From Lithobates sylvaticus (Eukaryota > Chordata > Amphibia > Anura > Ranidae), in NCBI GenBank assembly GCA_028564925.1, contig CM053034.1:151464052-151528051 (forward strand): DNA of 64,000 bases. The letters run 5' to 3'. Under the pieces are notes generated by a model that saw only the letters and a program-made list of their open reading frames with translations, was not told the DNA's origin and made no database searches. How positions within the stretch are numbered: position 1 is the first letter of the stretch; every line of letters begins with the position of its first letter. Position numbers and translations under genes: made by a program. Of this stretch, positions 1-11,799 are shown piece after piece.

Positions 1-409
1 TCACCCACCGAACTATACCACTGTATCAATACATATATACAGTTTGGCGACCATTTTTTCACCCCTATTCACTTGTTATTTATTTGTTTGTTTCAAATGG
101 TTTTATGTTTTTTATATTCACTATATTAACAGATTGTCATTCTTCACCATTTTTGAATTTTACTGAATTTTATCAGTCACATGATCACTTTCACAGAATT
201 TTTTCAAATTTTATTCAGTTTTATTACTGTCCCTCTATATAATTTTATATATATTTATTTTCATTTACCGATGATTTATATTTATATTTATGCTTTTATT
301 ACAACTTACCTGTATGCAAATATTGTGTAGGAGTGACTATTATGTACACTACTTTTTGAGCGCAACATACAAACCCTTCTATACTCATTGTAATACCTAT
401 GCATTAATT
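1..409. other. AT-rich sequence, no gene seen
   Basis: This stretch is AT-rich, with runs of T and no convincing reading frame. It ends where LINE coding sequence begins near 415. It is probably another interspersed repeat, because the LINE to its right is cut off there, but I could not assign a family or see a terminal repeat. Confidence 0.4.
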
Positions 410-416
410 CAATCAG

Positions 417-2009
417 GTACACGCACTCTGTACTGGATTTATCTGGGCACATAAACAACCAAGGATAGGAAGGTCTTTGTTAACCCTCCCTAAGCTCTAT
501 AGCGGGTTGGCCATACCTGATTTGTATAAATGCTATCAGGCCGTCCACCTAGGCTGCCTGATTGATTGGTGTCGGCATAAGGACTTAAAAATATGGCCAA
601 GACTAGAACAGGCACAGAGCAACGTGTTTCTACATAGGGCCCCCCAGTGTTATAAGGATCTTTCACCTTCCATTAAGGCACACCCCGTGATAGGACCCAC
701 GCTGCATCTGTGTGCAGGGCTTTTTTCTAAGGGTAAGCTCTCATCAATAGAATCCCCGCTGTTCCCCACTTTAGGGAGCCCACAATTTGCCTCAGGGCTG
801 CGGAAGGGGACCTTTAATATTTTGATGGATAAGGGGCTATACCAGGTCTCCGACTTTATGTCATCAGGAGCTTGGCCCACGTTTAAAACATTGACCTCTA
901 GAACAGGCTTTTATCAGTTGGACTATTGGCAAGTGGCCCAATTAAGAGATTTTTTGCAAACTCTACCTGCTCCTGGTGTTTTTGAATGTTATTTATCTCC
1001 TTTTGAAGAATATTGCATTGAGGGAGAACCATTCTCCCATACTCTCTCAAAAATATATGCCCTGGTGGCTGCACCTCTGGAGGATTTTCAATTACAATTT
1101 TTTCAAAGAAGGGAATTGGAATTGAATAAGACTTTTACGGAGGAACAGCGTACTAACATAATACATTTAAAAAAAAATCTACCAATATACAATGAAGGTA
1201 AATAGTAGCGCTGAAAGTAGTAATGGCACACACATGCCAAGGTGATAGGGTGTAAAGGTATTAAACTAATAGTCATAATCAGACTCTCTGTTGCTGGGCT
1301 CCAACTGACACCACATGAGCAAACGTGCCAGCGCTTCACCAATAGGATGTACACTCACCGACTCAAGTTGCCTCACACCCTCTTGCTTTGGCAAAAACAG
1401 CAGTTACCCCCAGGTTTATAGCGACATCCCATCGGATAGCAATCCAAAAATGTCCGCGATATGTGGAGGAAATGAGACTCCAAAGAGTGTGATACCGTAG
1501 AACAAAAGTATTTATTAAAACATAAAGCCTAATGGTTGTGCACTTACCAGAAGGCAATAAAATCTCACATTTGATATTGTATTAGATGCCAGAAAGTCGT
1601 GGTGGACATGAGTAATGATCCAAATCTCACCCGACCTGACCTCCTCATCAAAACACATGAACACCTCCAGTTCCGACACTTCCGACACATTTCATCATAG
1701 CGACTTCGTCCTGGGATAATAAATTTTGTATTTGAATCTTCATTCTGCCCAAAAATGCAGGAAGCAAACTTTAAGCTCTTCTCTCAATGGTATCAGACCC
1801 TGGTCCTCCTTCATAGATATTTTCCAAACACCTCTGATAGATGCTGGCGTTGTCAGGAGGAACATGGAATGCTACTACATATTTTCTGGTCATGCTCTAG
1901 AATTGAGGGCTATTGGAGACAGGTCTGGAGGATCATTCAAAAATTCAGTGACTTTGAGATCCCAACCTTTTTCCTCCTGCACAACTCTAAAATTCCTGTT
2001 AAGACATAA
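417..2009 (+). pseudogene. LINE ORF2 C-terminal region, interrupted
   Basis: The frame from about 417 reads through FIWAHKQPRIGRSLLTLP and YSGLAIPDLYKCYQ, the segment after the reverse transcriptase thumb that L1-Tx1 ORF2 proteins share (F-I-W, P-R-I, G-L-A-x-P-D). After the insertion the same protein continues with FSQWYQTLVLLHRYFPN and CWRCQEEHGMLLHIFWSC, the C-terminal Cys-rich motif of L1 ORF2. The two parts join in frame across the inserted repeat. There is no endonuclease or FADD motif, so this copy cannot make an active protein. It resembles the ORF2 at 42649-46494 in layout but differs in sequence. Confidence 0.8.
1203..1752 (-). repeat. Interspersed repeat inserted in a LINE
   Basis: This segment of about 550 bp sits exactly between two halves of a LINE ORF that are otherwise continuous. 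It has no coding potential. On the minus strand it begins near the A-run at 1751-1755 and ends in GCGCTACTA. The flanks share only a few A residues, so the mechanism is unclear. I do not recognise the family; SINE-like or non-autonomous DNA transposon are both possible. Confidence 0.6.
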
Positions 2010-2696
2010 AAATTCCATCTTGTGCCATCCTTTGAATGCGGCTAAATCTTCCGTTCCCCTTACCTGAAGGCAGACACAACCGTCTTCAGTGGGATTGTGG
2101 CTCAGAAAGGTGGAAGAACAGACTCAAATGGAAGATTTGGTATGGACAACCAGACAGAGACAAGAGATATATGTAAAAAACATGGTCTTCATGGAGCTTT
2201 TTTATTAATTCAGAGAAGGGAAGGACTCTCGTTTATGTGAATTTTGCTAACTGAAGGAGTGAATATACTATCCCCTTTGAGCTAGACTGGCTCTTTAATG
2301 GGGCTGCCGGCCTTGTTGGGTGCTGGGGGGGGGGGGGGGGGGATTACAGATTGGGTGTCTTCTTTTTTTTTTTTTTTTTGGGCAGGGGGAGAAAAAGGGA
2401 GGGAGATGATGGTTTAACACTTTTTTTTCACATGTGGGTCCTCCTTATGTGTTGGTATATTTCAGGATTCTGAACCTGGGGTAGGTTCCATTTTTTGAGC
2501 TTATGACCAGGATTAGGAAGTCATTCTAATTGATATGTTGAATTACCGATTATGTCGTTGGATAGATCTGTTTTAATTTTCTAGATATGTGCTCTGTGTA
2601 CATAATATTGTTTTGCAGTGCGGATATCAATCTTTCAGTTATGTATGTTTTCTTTATTGAAAACATCTTCTTTTATCCTTCTAAATAAAATATAAT

Positions 2697-3065
2697 AAGT
2701 CAAAAGTAGCCAAGGCATTTCAGGGGCCAAAAAATCCCCCTTTGTCGGGACTAACACTGGACATGTCAATAATCATGATAAATATTAAAAAACAGTAAAT
2801 CACAGCCATAGTAATTAAAAGTTAAGACCAAATAAATTGTATTTATGTTGAAATGTATTTAAAAGAATAGTTGGAATGGTGCAAATGGGTCGGTTGGGTG
2901 CCAGCACATGAAGGGATATATCATGATTTACTTTTGACAACAGGAAGATAAAAGGTAGCCAATGAATTTTGAAGGGCCAAATAATCCCCCATCATTAGGG
3001 CTGAAATAAGACATACAAGTAATCATAATAAATATAAATAAATAATGTATAAATTAATTAGAATG
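2697..3065. repeat. Two diverged tandem copies of an AT-rich sequence
   Basis: A segment starting near 2703 (AAGTAGCCAAGGCATTTC) is repeated near 2953 (AAGGTAGCCAATGAATTTTG). Both copies then read GGGCCAAA, an ATCCCCC stretch, and AATCAT then ATAAATAT. They look like two units of an old tandem repeat about 240 bp apart. The LTR element inserted near the end of the second unit. There is no gene here. Confidence 0.6.
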
Positions 3066-3069
3066 TGTA
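3066..3069. repeat. Target site duplication (left) of the outer LTR element
   Basis: TGTA lies directly before the 5' LTR and recurs directly after the 3' LTR at 62464-62467. A 4-bp duplication fits Ty3-type and gammaretrovirus-type integrases. The match shows that both outer ends belong to a single insertion. Confidence 0.85.
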
Positions 3070-3957
3070 TGTAGCGCTGATATGTTTGCCTACTAATGTA
3101 ATGTTACTACTTTATGATGAAAGTCTATGGACAAATCTATAGCTTAGTATTTGGCGCCATCTAGCGGCCAAATGCAGAAAGTGGACTGGGATGACTTTTG
3201 TTTCAAGAGCACTGAACTAAATACAGGAAGTGACTGTTATTTACTTTGGAGATTTGACCTGAATGCCAGGTGACCTACCCATGGACACCCTCTCTTGCAC
3301 TGCGTGCTGGGTAGGACATAAAAGTACTCCGAGCGGCCATCTTAGCTCTCTTCTGGACGCATGGCCTGCCTGTGAGGACCTGTGAGTAGGTTTCCATAAG
3401 GAGCGGCCTACAGCCATTGCGGAGTGCAACTCAAACAGACTGTGTGAGTGACCTGACAGTGTGAGAGACACAGCGATCGGATTGGGAAAGATCCAGAGAC
3501 ACTCGTCTGAGCATCAGCGGACCCAGTTCACCCAGCGGAGCAGAGCGGTGTGATGGTGCCGGCCGGCATTGAAGCAAGCCACAGTGCACCGGACCAGAGC
3601 CATTAAACAGAGCTTCAGATCCAGTTGGTGAGCGGGTTGCGGCCCACAATTTTATTACGCATTTGCATCCAGTTAGACTCATATACAGTGGTTGCTGGGA
3701 CCTGTAGTCCCACGAAAGAAGCTCACAGAAACTGGCATTAGGCAGACATAAGGCCTAATCTCCATTGCATCTTAAGCATTGTACTATACCTAAGGAATAG
3801 GGATGAGCCCGGTGTTCGATTCGAACCCATGTTTAAATCGAACATCGGCCGTTCGTCCATTCGATGAAACCAGAACTCTGTGGGCCGTTCGCATCAAATT
3901 CGTGTGATACGAACGGCCCACAATGCACTGCGCCAGTCGCAGTGCATTGCTGGCTGA

Positions 3958-4100
3958 TGATTGGCCAAGCATGCACTGTGACCCTGCATGCTTGGCCAAT
4001 CACAGCGCCGGCAGTGAGGAGAGCCATAATTGGCCACAGGCAATATGCCTGTGGCCAATTATAGCTCAGGGGGTTTAGTACACGCCCCACACTATATAAG
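3958..4100 (+). promoter_or_regulatory. Probable hAT-1 promoter: paired CCAAT hairpins and TATA box
   Basis: Two perfect or near-perfect hairpins (3958-4002 and 4027-4062) each carry ATTGG and its complement CCAAT in the arms. TATATAAG follows at 4093-4100. The layout fits a polymerase II promoter for the transposase gene downstream. The same arrangement recurs in hAT-3 at 56112-56253, which suggests it is conserved between family members. Promoter activity is inferred. Confidence 0.6.
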
Positions 4101-4179
4101 GCTGCCATTGTGGCGGCCTTGTGTAGTGTGTTCTGGCGTGCAGGGAGAGAGCTAGATAGGCAGGGACAGTGTGTTAAAA

Positions 4180-4508
4180 AACTCAACCATCTGCAGGAGT
4201 TAGTGTGTGTTCTGTGCCTCCAGCACAGTACAGTATACACCTGTATCTCCCCATTTTTGCTGGTGTTCTCTGATACAGCCACCTGCAGGAGTTAGTGTGT
4301 GCTCTGTTCCTCCAGAACAGCACAGTATACACATGTATCTACCCATATTTGCTGGTGTTCTCTGATACAGCCATCTGCAGAAGTTAGTGGGTGCTCTGTG
4401 CCTCCAGCACAGCACAGTATACACCTGTATCTACCCATATTTTCTGGTGTTCTCTGATACAGTCATCTGCAGGAGTTAGTGTGTGCTCTGTGCCTCCAGC
4501 ACAGCACT
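4180..4508 (+). repeat. Tandem repeat of about 91 bp in hAT-1 leader, first block
   Basis: Units run from GATACAGCCATCTGCAGGAG through GTGCCTCCAGCACAGCACAG and ACCTGTATCTACCCATA to TTGCTGGTGTTCTCT, then repeat. About three and a half units lie here. More follow at 12393-12795 on the other side of the chromovirus, so the array was continuous before that element inserted. The array sits between the TATA box and the transposase start, so it is probably transcribed as leader or intron. Confidence 0.85.
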
Positions 4509-4651
4509 GTATTGTTAGGGAATCAACAGCAGGATAAGGGCTTTAGGACCCAGCATCTCTGGCAGGAGAAGGAGTTTAGGACCCAGTATCCCTACCAGAA
4601 GGTCACATGGGCCTATATAAGGAAGTCTGCTAGTGTCTGCAGTTGCTGGTT

Positions 4652-7330
4652 TAAAAAAATGGGTGTTATGTGGCACTAACCCCTAAATAAATTATCTTTA
4701 AGATCTCCTATGGATCGTAATTTCCAAGTGATGGGTAACCTTATGGTAGTGTAGTGTCAGATTTACATATAAAAATGCAAACAGCATAAATACATGAATA
4801 AAATACATAAAATAGCAATAAAATAATGAATGAAATGGTGAATAAGTGCAATACTGTGACCAATAAATATGACTAATAAAAACGTGCTATGATAAAATTG
4901 ATGATGATAAAAAAGTATTCCAATAAAAAATATCAATAATTCCGAGAAATAAATTGTGAGGTCTAAAATCAATAAGAAGAAAATGCCTTCTGTGGACCAA
5001 TATCAAAGAAATCTAAAGTGCACAGTGCGACATGCAAAAACGTGAAATAAAGACCAAACTGAGGTCTGTAAGTGCAAAGAAATGAATATAAAAATAATAA
5101 AAGTGCATCAAAATTCAAGTAATGCAGCAAAGTGAATATAATGGGCTAAATCACTGAGGAAAAACGAAAAAAAATAATCCAGACAAAGATAAAGACCAAA
5201 CTGAGGTCTATATGTGCAAAGAAATACCGTATATACTTGAGTATAGGCCGACCCGAATATAAGCCGAGGCACCTAATTTTACCACAAACAACTGGGAAAA
5301 CTTATTGACTCGAGTATAAGCCTAGGGTGAGAAATGCGCAGCTACTGTAAGTGGAAAAGAGGGTCAACGATGCCCATTTGCAGCCTCACTGTGCCCATGC
5401 AGATGGACACAGTTGACCGATTTGGGGCCCTGTATCTCGGGGTCACTTAGTGCTAGGAACCCCATCTTTGGATATGTTGTAGTGCTAATTCCACTGGGTT
5501 GGAATACAACATTTGGGGTTCCTAGCACCAAGTGTCCGAGATATAGGGCCCCAAATTCGGGTCAGAAAATCAAGCACTTTTCTGCAGCAGAGAATGAAAT
5601 TTTCTGAACCGACTTTGGGGCCCTGTATCTCGGGGCCACTTAGTGCTAGGAACCCCATCTTTGGATATGTTGTAGTGCTAGTTCAACTGGGTTTGAATGC
5701 CAAATTTGGGGTTCCTATCTCCAAGTGTCCCCGAGATATGGGGCCCCAAATTCAGGTCAGAAAATGTCAAGCACTTTTCTGCAGCAGAGAATGACATTTT
5801 CCGAACCGACTTTGGGGCCCCGTATCTCGGGGCTACTTAGTGCTAGGAACCCCATATTGGCACACAAAATTTGGGATTCCTAGACCCAAGTGGCCCCGAG
5901 ATACGGGGCCCCAAAGTCGGGTCGTAAATTTTTTTTTTTGCTGCAGAAAAGTGCTTGACTCGAGTATAAGCCGAGGGGGGCACTTTCAGCACAAAAAAAT
6001 GTGCTGAAAAACTCGGCTTATACTCGAGTATATACGGTAAGTGCAAAGAAATATATGAAAATATGACAGTGCATCAAACTCCAAGAATGCAGCAAAATGA
6101 CTAAAATGTAGTCAAAGGGTATCCTTTGAGGAAGTCACGTGAGCTGTGACAATACGCGTGAGGGAGGAAGTCAGGTGCCTATTGTTGACTTCCGGTTTTC
6201 GGTCGAGACCGGAAGTTCGTCCATCTTGAGCGGTTTTAAACTAACTACTATGTAAGTGGATATGTTTTATTAAAATTACTATTATTTTACTACACATTGG
6301 AGCGCCTTTTTTTTTCCTCTTATCCCTTACCCCTTATGCTAACCTGAACTGGGAGTGATCCCTTCTCTCTGGAGTGACGTTTGGAGATGTTATGGGGACC
6401 GGAATGAGAGGCAGGAGAACCCATAGGAATCCATAGGAAGGAGAGGCTTACCAGGTTATACACCAGGACCACCACCCAGAGGTTCTTTGCTTTACTAGGC
6501 CTGTTGGGGCCATTATTAGAGGTGAGAGGCTGGGGGAAACAGTGGGGTCCACCCCTAAAAACACCACGGAGCACGTTTGTTCATCTGCATGGAAATTACA
6601 CTGAACTTTGCATTATTAAAGCTATCTGGAACTTTCTTCTTTGCACTTACCAAGAAGCTTATTATTAATACGTACTGTGTGGGTATTTTTACCCCTTCGC
6701 TGTTTTCTGTGCAATTCTAACTACAAGCTGGGACTTGTAGTGCACCACGTTATTTATCCTTTTCCTCTTAGGAGTTAATTTATTCTTTTCTGGAATGTTA
6801 TACTCATTTCTCCTTAGTACATTTTAGTCATTTTGCTGCATTCTTGGAGTTTGATGCACTGTCATATTTTCATATATTTCTTTGCACTTATTTCTTTGCA
6901 CATATAGACCTCAGTTTGGTCTTTATCTTTGTCTGGATTATTTTTTTTTTCGTTTTTCCTCAGTGATTTAGCCCATTATAGTCACTTTGCTGCATTACTT
7001 GAATTTTGATGCACTTTTATTATTTTTATATTCATTTCTTTGCACTTACAGACCTCAGTTTGGTCTTTATTTCACGTTTTTGCACGTCGCACTGTGCACT
7101 TTAGATTTCTTTGATATTGGTCCACAGAAGGCATTTCCTTCTTATTGATTTTAGACCTCACAATTTATTTCTCAGAATTATTGATATTGGAATACTTTTT
7201 TATCATCATCAATTTTATCATAGCACGTTTTTATTAGTCATATTTATTGGTAACAGTATTGCACTTATTCACCATTTCATTCATTATTTTATTGCTATTT
7301 TCTGTATTTTATTCATGTATTTATGCTGTT
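4652..7330. mobile_element. Large foldback element in the chromovirus 5' LTR
   Basis: The left arm, about 4774-5224, is repeated in reverse complement at about 6855-7330, giving arms close to 0.45 kb of AT-rich sequence. GCAAACAGCATAAATACATG at the left edge pairs with the right edge at 7310-7330. The centre (6040-6850) is unlike the arms and has ACGCGTGAGGGAGG near 6153 and a CCGGAAGT-containing stretch near 6200-6215. A TA-target MITE lies in the left arm at 5227-6037. There is no clear transposase. It is probably a non-autonomous DNA transposon of unknown superfamily, and bases 4652-4773 have no partner on the right. Confidence 0.7.
5227..6037. mobile_element. TA-target MITE with long hairpin units
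   Basis: The ends are CCGTATATAC and GTATATACGG with TA on both sides (5225-5226, 6038-6039). The undisturbed opposite arm of the foldback shows one TA at this spot, so TA was duplicated, as by Tc1/mariner transposases. The subterminal motif CTCGAGTATAAGCCGAGG is present at both ends. The interior holds two full and one partial unit of about 190 bp; each unit is a hairpin running from GGGGCCCTGTATCTCGGGG to its complement. A decayed relative lies at 36471-37073. Confidence 0.85.
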
Positions 7331-7525
7331 TGCGGCTCCGCTATTCAGTTATTCCACTGGACTCCTGGACCTTCCAAGCACGCCTGTCTCCAGCAACCTG
7401 GCACCCGTGCTTCTGTGGGCTCCACACCTGCTGTTCCACCTTCAGTGGTGTGCTGCGCTCGGCCACAAGGGGAGCCCTCCCAGAATCTCGTCCTCCTACC
7501 AAGGTACTGACAGTACAAACCAGCC

Positions 7526-8480
7526 ATGTCAGAGGCCGACGGAGGTGTCTCCCCGCCGGAAGCCGCAAGTCTACAGATCACGGCCCTCACTCAGGTCATC
7601 CAAAAACTCCAGGAAGGGTACTTTCAGTTAGCGGACCGCCTGCAGCACCTGTATGCAACACCTACCACCACAGATCAAGGGTCTTCTTCAGCCAACCCTC
7701 TGGTAGTTACCCCTACTGTGGTGATGCCCCCTTCGGAACCACAAGTACCAACACCAGAACGCTTCTCCGGTGATCGGAGGAAATTCAGATCTTTTAAGAA
7801 CGCCTGTTACCTATACTTGGCCCTGCAACCAAGGACTTTTTCCACTGAAACAGTGAAGGTGGGATTTATTATTTCTTTGTTGACTGATGAACCCCAAGTA
7901 TGGGCTCATGGCTTATTGGAGCAGGAGAGTCCTCTCATCAACTCTGTGGACCAGTTCTTCAAAACCATGGCCCAATTATACGATGACCCCCTGCGGGTGG
8001 CCACTGCTGAAGCTGCTCTGCATACCCTACGGCAGGGTCGGTGCCCTGTGGAAGATTACACAGTGGAATTCCGTACCTGGTCCTCAGACTCAGGTTGGAA
8101 CGAGGCAGCGTTAAGTTATCAGTATCGGCTGGGGCTGTCCGAATCCCTCAAGGATGAACTGTCCAGAATTGAGACCCCCTCAACGCTAGAAGGTCTCATC
8201 CTACTGACCATTCAACTCGATAGGCGCTTACGGGAATGCCGGTCTGAGCGTATCCAAACCTTTCGGCAGCCCGAAATCCTGCCTACATCCAACCCCATGC
8301 AGCTTGGCCTGGCCCATCCAACATTAACTTCAGAGGAGAGACTTTATCGCCGACAGGCGAACCTTTCCTTCTATTGTGGGGGAACAGGACATTACATAAC
8401 CTTTTGCCATGTAAGACCCAGGAAATCAGTTCCCCGCACTCCGGTCAATTTTCAGGTATCCAGGTCTTCTCCAACCCATA
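7526..8480 (+). pseudogene. gag of the chromovirus (fossil)
   Basis: It starts MSEADGGVSPPEAA shortly after the 5' LTR. A heptad-like N-terminal region is followed by PERFSGDRRKFRSFKNACYL and a capsid-like block (LYDDPLRVATAEAALHTLRQ), which resembles Sushi-ichi and the domesticated PEG10/RTL proteins. A zinc-knuckle-like segment (FYCGGTGHYITFC) closes it. Confidence 0.85.
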
Positions 8481-9790
8481 TCAGTCTTCCTGTCACATTA
8501 CTGGTGGCAGAAGAGGAAGTTCATCTCCAAGCAATACTGGATTCCGGGGCATGCAGCTGTTTCTTGGATCTGACCTTGGCAAAGAGACTCGCTATCCCTC
8601 TTCATCACAAAAGGCAAAGACTGACCGTCCATCTGGCGGATGGCTCAATGACTAGTTCCGGGCATGTCACCCAAGAAACGGCACCTATCTTCACCTCCAT
8701 TAATTCTAATCATCAGGAATTTCTAAGTTTTGACGTCCTGAGCTCCCCTATATTCCCTGTTATCCTGGGAATTCCATGGCTACATGCGCACAATCCTTAT
8801 ATTGACTGGTTCAAGAGGGAAGTTCTCTTCACTTCTTCCTACTGCCGGCAGCATTGTCTTTCTCCTGAATCCAAGGACTTTTCTAGTTGTCTGTCTGTCC
8901 TACCCACACCCAGTGTGGGTTCCAATATACCAGTGGCCTATCATGAATTCCAAGATGTTTTTGACAAGAAGAAGGCAGATACCCTACCCCCGCATCGTCC
9001 CTACGATTGGTCCATTGACTTGCTACCGGGGGCTGAGATTCCTTTTGGCCGTATTTTTCCCCTTTCTGAGACGGAACTTGAAACTTTGAGGCATTATGTT
9101 GATGAAAACCTTGAAAAGGGATTTATCCGCCCTTCCTCTTCTCCCACCGGTGCCGGCATTTTCTTTGTTGAAAAAAAAGATAAAACCTTGAGGCCATGTG
9201 TGGACTACAAAATTACTTAAACAAAATTACTCTCAAAAATCGCTATCCGCTCCCCCTCATCCCCGAACTCTTCCAGAGGTTTCGTACAGCCCACATTTTC
9301 ACCAAACTAGACCTGCGTGGAGCTTACAATCTTGTCCGTATCCGAGAGGGGGATGAGTGGAAAACAGCATTCAGAACAAGATTCGGGCACTTTGAATACT
9401 TAGTAATGCCGTTTGGACTATGCAACGTCCCGGCCACATTCCAACATTTCATAAATTATATTTTTCGGCAGTACTTGGATCACTTCGTTATCGTCTACCT
9501 CGACGATATTCTCATATTCTCAGCTACTCCGGAGCTTCACAGAACGCATGTAAAAAAAGTACTGGGCATCCTCAGAACACATGGATTGTATGTAAAAGAG
9601 AAATGCGACTTTGAGAAGACGACAATCCAATTCCTTGGACTCATCACCACTAATGGGGTAGCTATGGATTCTCAAAAGGTGAAGGCTATCCTTGAGTGGC
9701 TGGCTCCATCTGATAAGAAGGGTGTTCAGAGGTTCATCGGCTTCGCAAATTTCTACAGGAGATTTATAAAAAAACTTCTCTAGCATTGTA
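8480..9790 (+). pseudogene. Protease and reverse transcriptase of the chromovirus (fossil)
   Basis: A protease segment near 8530 has AILDSGACSCFLDL. Reverse transcriptase follows, with [48 protein letters not shown] and the catalytic VYLDDILIF near 9500. The order and motifs are those of Ty3 chromoviruses. Confidence 0.88.
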
Positions 9791-10320
9791 GTGCCTATCA
9801 CCCAGATAACCCGCCAACATACCAGATTCCAGTGGTCCGTAGAAGTACAAACTGCCTTTGATCAACTGAAGCTCCTCTTTACCTCTGCACCTATCTTACA
9901 GCATCCTGATCCTACCTTACCCTATGTCCTGGAAGTTGATGCCTCCGAAGTAGCCACAGGGGCAGTTCTTTCCCAATGTCAGGGGCCCAAAGCCCTACTT
10001 CATCCCGTAGCCTTCTCTTCACTGAAGATGAGTCAGCCGGAGAAGAACTGCGACGTGGGGGATGGGGAGCTCTTGGCGATTAAGACTGCACTGGAGGAAT
10101 GGAGATATCTCCTGGGGGGTGCCGTCCACCCTATATTAATCTTTACAGACCATAAGAACCTAGAATATCTCCGTACGGCCAAGCGACTGAGACCCCGACA
10201 GGCTCGATGGGCTCTATTCTTTTCTAGGTTTAACTTCCATATCACCTTTCGCCCAGGGTCTAAGAATGGAAAAGTCGACGCCTTGTCCCGAATGTTCCCT
10301 GATACCCCGGAAGAGGTCAC
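9790..10320 (+). pseudogene. RNase H of the chromovirus (fossil)
   Basis: The segment contains YVLEVDASEVATGAVLSQ, DGELLAIKTALEEWRYLL and IFTDHKNLEYLRTAKRL, the usual RNase H core that follows reverse transcriptase in Ty3 elements. It ends with DALSRM, the common link to integrase. Confidence 0.85.
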
Positions 10321-10479
10321 ACCCAGTTCAATTCTGTCCCCTCAAAATTTCCTCTTGATCCAGCCTGATTTAAGGATTTCAATTGAGCATGTATCCACCC
10401 AGTGCACAGAGGCAGAAATCTTCTCTCTAAGAAGCCAGGAGGGGCTCCTTTGGCATCAAAACAAGATTTTTGTCCCACG

Positions 10480-11760
10480 GCAAGCCAGGCTTCAGGTTTT
10501 AAGAACTTTTTACGACCACCAATTGGCTGGCCACTTTGGGGTCCGAAAAACAACCAAACTGGTTGAACGGTCTTTATGGTGGCCCACTCTGAGATCCGAT
10601 TGTAAGGAGTATATCAATTCTTGCACAACATGCCAGTGGAATAAGGGGTCCAACGCTAAATCCTGGGGCCTGTTAAGGCCTCTGCCAGTCCCGGAACAGC
10701 CTTGGAAGAACATTTCATTAGACTTTATCATGGATTTACCCCCTTCAGAAGAATTCACAACCATCTTGGTAGTAGTAGACCGACTATCCAAGATGGCACA
10801 CTTCTTGCCAATGATGGGCACACCTTCCACCATGGACACAGCAAAAACTTTCATCAAAGAAATAGTCAGATTGCATGGTGTACCAGACAGCATTGTGTCA
10901 GATAGAGGTGTTCAATTCACCTCTAGGTTCTGGAGGAACCTTTGCAAATTGCTGTCAATTAAAACATGTTTTTCCACAGCCTACCATCCCCAGAGCAATG
11001 GTCAAACGGAAAGGACTAACCAAACGCTAGAACAGTATCTAAGATGTTTTTGTTCCTTTTCTCAGGATGATTGGATTTCATTATTGCCCTGTGCGGAATT
11101 CGCATACAATAACTCTGTGCACGCTGCTACCAACCAGTCGCCCTTCTGGGTGAATTATGGCTACCATCCCATTTCTACCCAATATCATTCCCGAATCTTC
11201 AGTTCCGGCAGTTCAGGACAGAATAAATTTCATTCAAACCAATTATCAAATTCTCCAGGATACAATGCGGAAAGCCCAAGAAGGGTATAAGAAACAATAT
11301 GACAATAAAAGAAGAGGAAACCCTGCCTTTGAAGTGGGGGACAAAGTGTGGCTCTCATCTGCAAACCTCAAACTGCCATGTCCATCCCAAAAGTTGGGGC
11401 CAAAGTTTGTTGGTCCTTTTGAAATTAAACGCAAAATAAATCCAGTAGCCTTCGAAATTGCCTTACCTGAATCTTATAAGATCCACCCTGTATTTCATGT
11501 TGCACTACTTAAACATGCCATTTCTAGTTCTTTTCCAGGGAGAGAAGAAGTACCCCCACCTCCAGTCCTGGTAGGAGACGAGACTAAATTTGAAGTGGAA
11601 TCCATCCTTGACTGTCGATGGAGAGGTAGGACAATTCAGTTCTTAATTAAATGGAAAGGTTATCCACCCAAGGAAAGCTCCTGGGAACCTGAGGCCAATG
11701 CATATGCCCCTAGATTCCTCCGAGAGTTTTGGGCTAAATACCCTGAGAAAATGGCCCAAA
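10480..11760 (+). pseudogene. Integrase and chromodomain of the chromovirus (fossil)
   Basis: A zinc-binding segment (HQLAGHFGVRKTTKLVERSL, then CTTCQWNKG) leads into the integrase core (ISLDFIMDLPPS, IVSDRGVQFTSRFW, AYHPQSNGQTERTNQ). The C-terminal chromodomain near 11590-11750 reads VESILDCRWRGRTIQFLIKW then GYPPKESSWEP. In this family the chromodomain tethers integrase to modified histones. Confidence 0.9.
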
Positions 11761-11799
11761 TGGGCACCCGGAGGCTGCCCGTCAGGGGGGGGGGGGCAC

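Larger units (their letters stand above)
410..2696 (+). mobile_element. L1-Tx1-type LINE, 5'-truncated, with an inserted repeat
   Basis: This is the 3' part of an L1/Tx1-group non-LTR retrotransposon. The end of ORF2 is readable from about 417 to 1202 and again from about 1753 to 2009. The 3' untranslated region has a G run near 2322-2341, and the element ends in an A-rich tail with AATAAA near 2683. The 5' part, with endonuclease and most of the reverse transcriptase, is missing, as is usual for L1-type copies. A repeat of about 550 bp interrupts the ORF. No target duplication could be settled because the left edge abuts unassigned DNA. Confidence 0.8.
4513..7512 (+). repeat. 5' LTR of the chromovirus, interrupted
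   Basis: Bases 4513-4650 match the first quarter of the 3' LTR and 7331-7512 match its last third. The part between is a foldback element, and the middle of the LTR is absent. It ends in GGTACTGACA directly before the internal region. Confidence 0.88.

Noticed and set aside
7111-7773. A 220-codon frame overlapping the start of the chromovirus gag
   Set aside because: It runs from foldback sequence through the LTR into gag in a different frame from the real gag and has no domain similarity.
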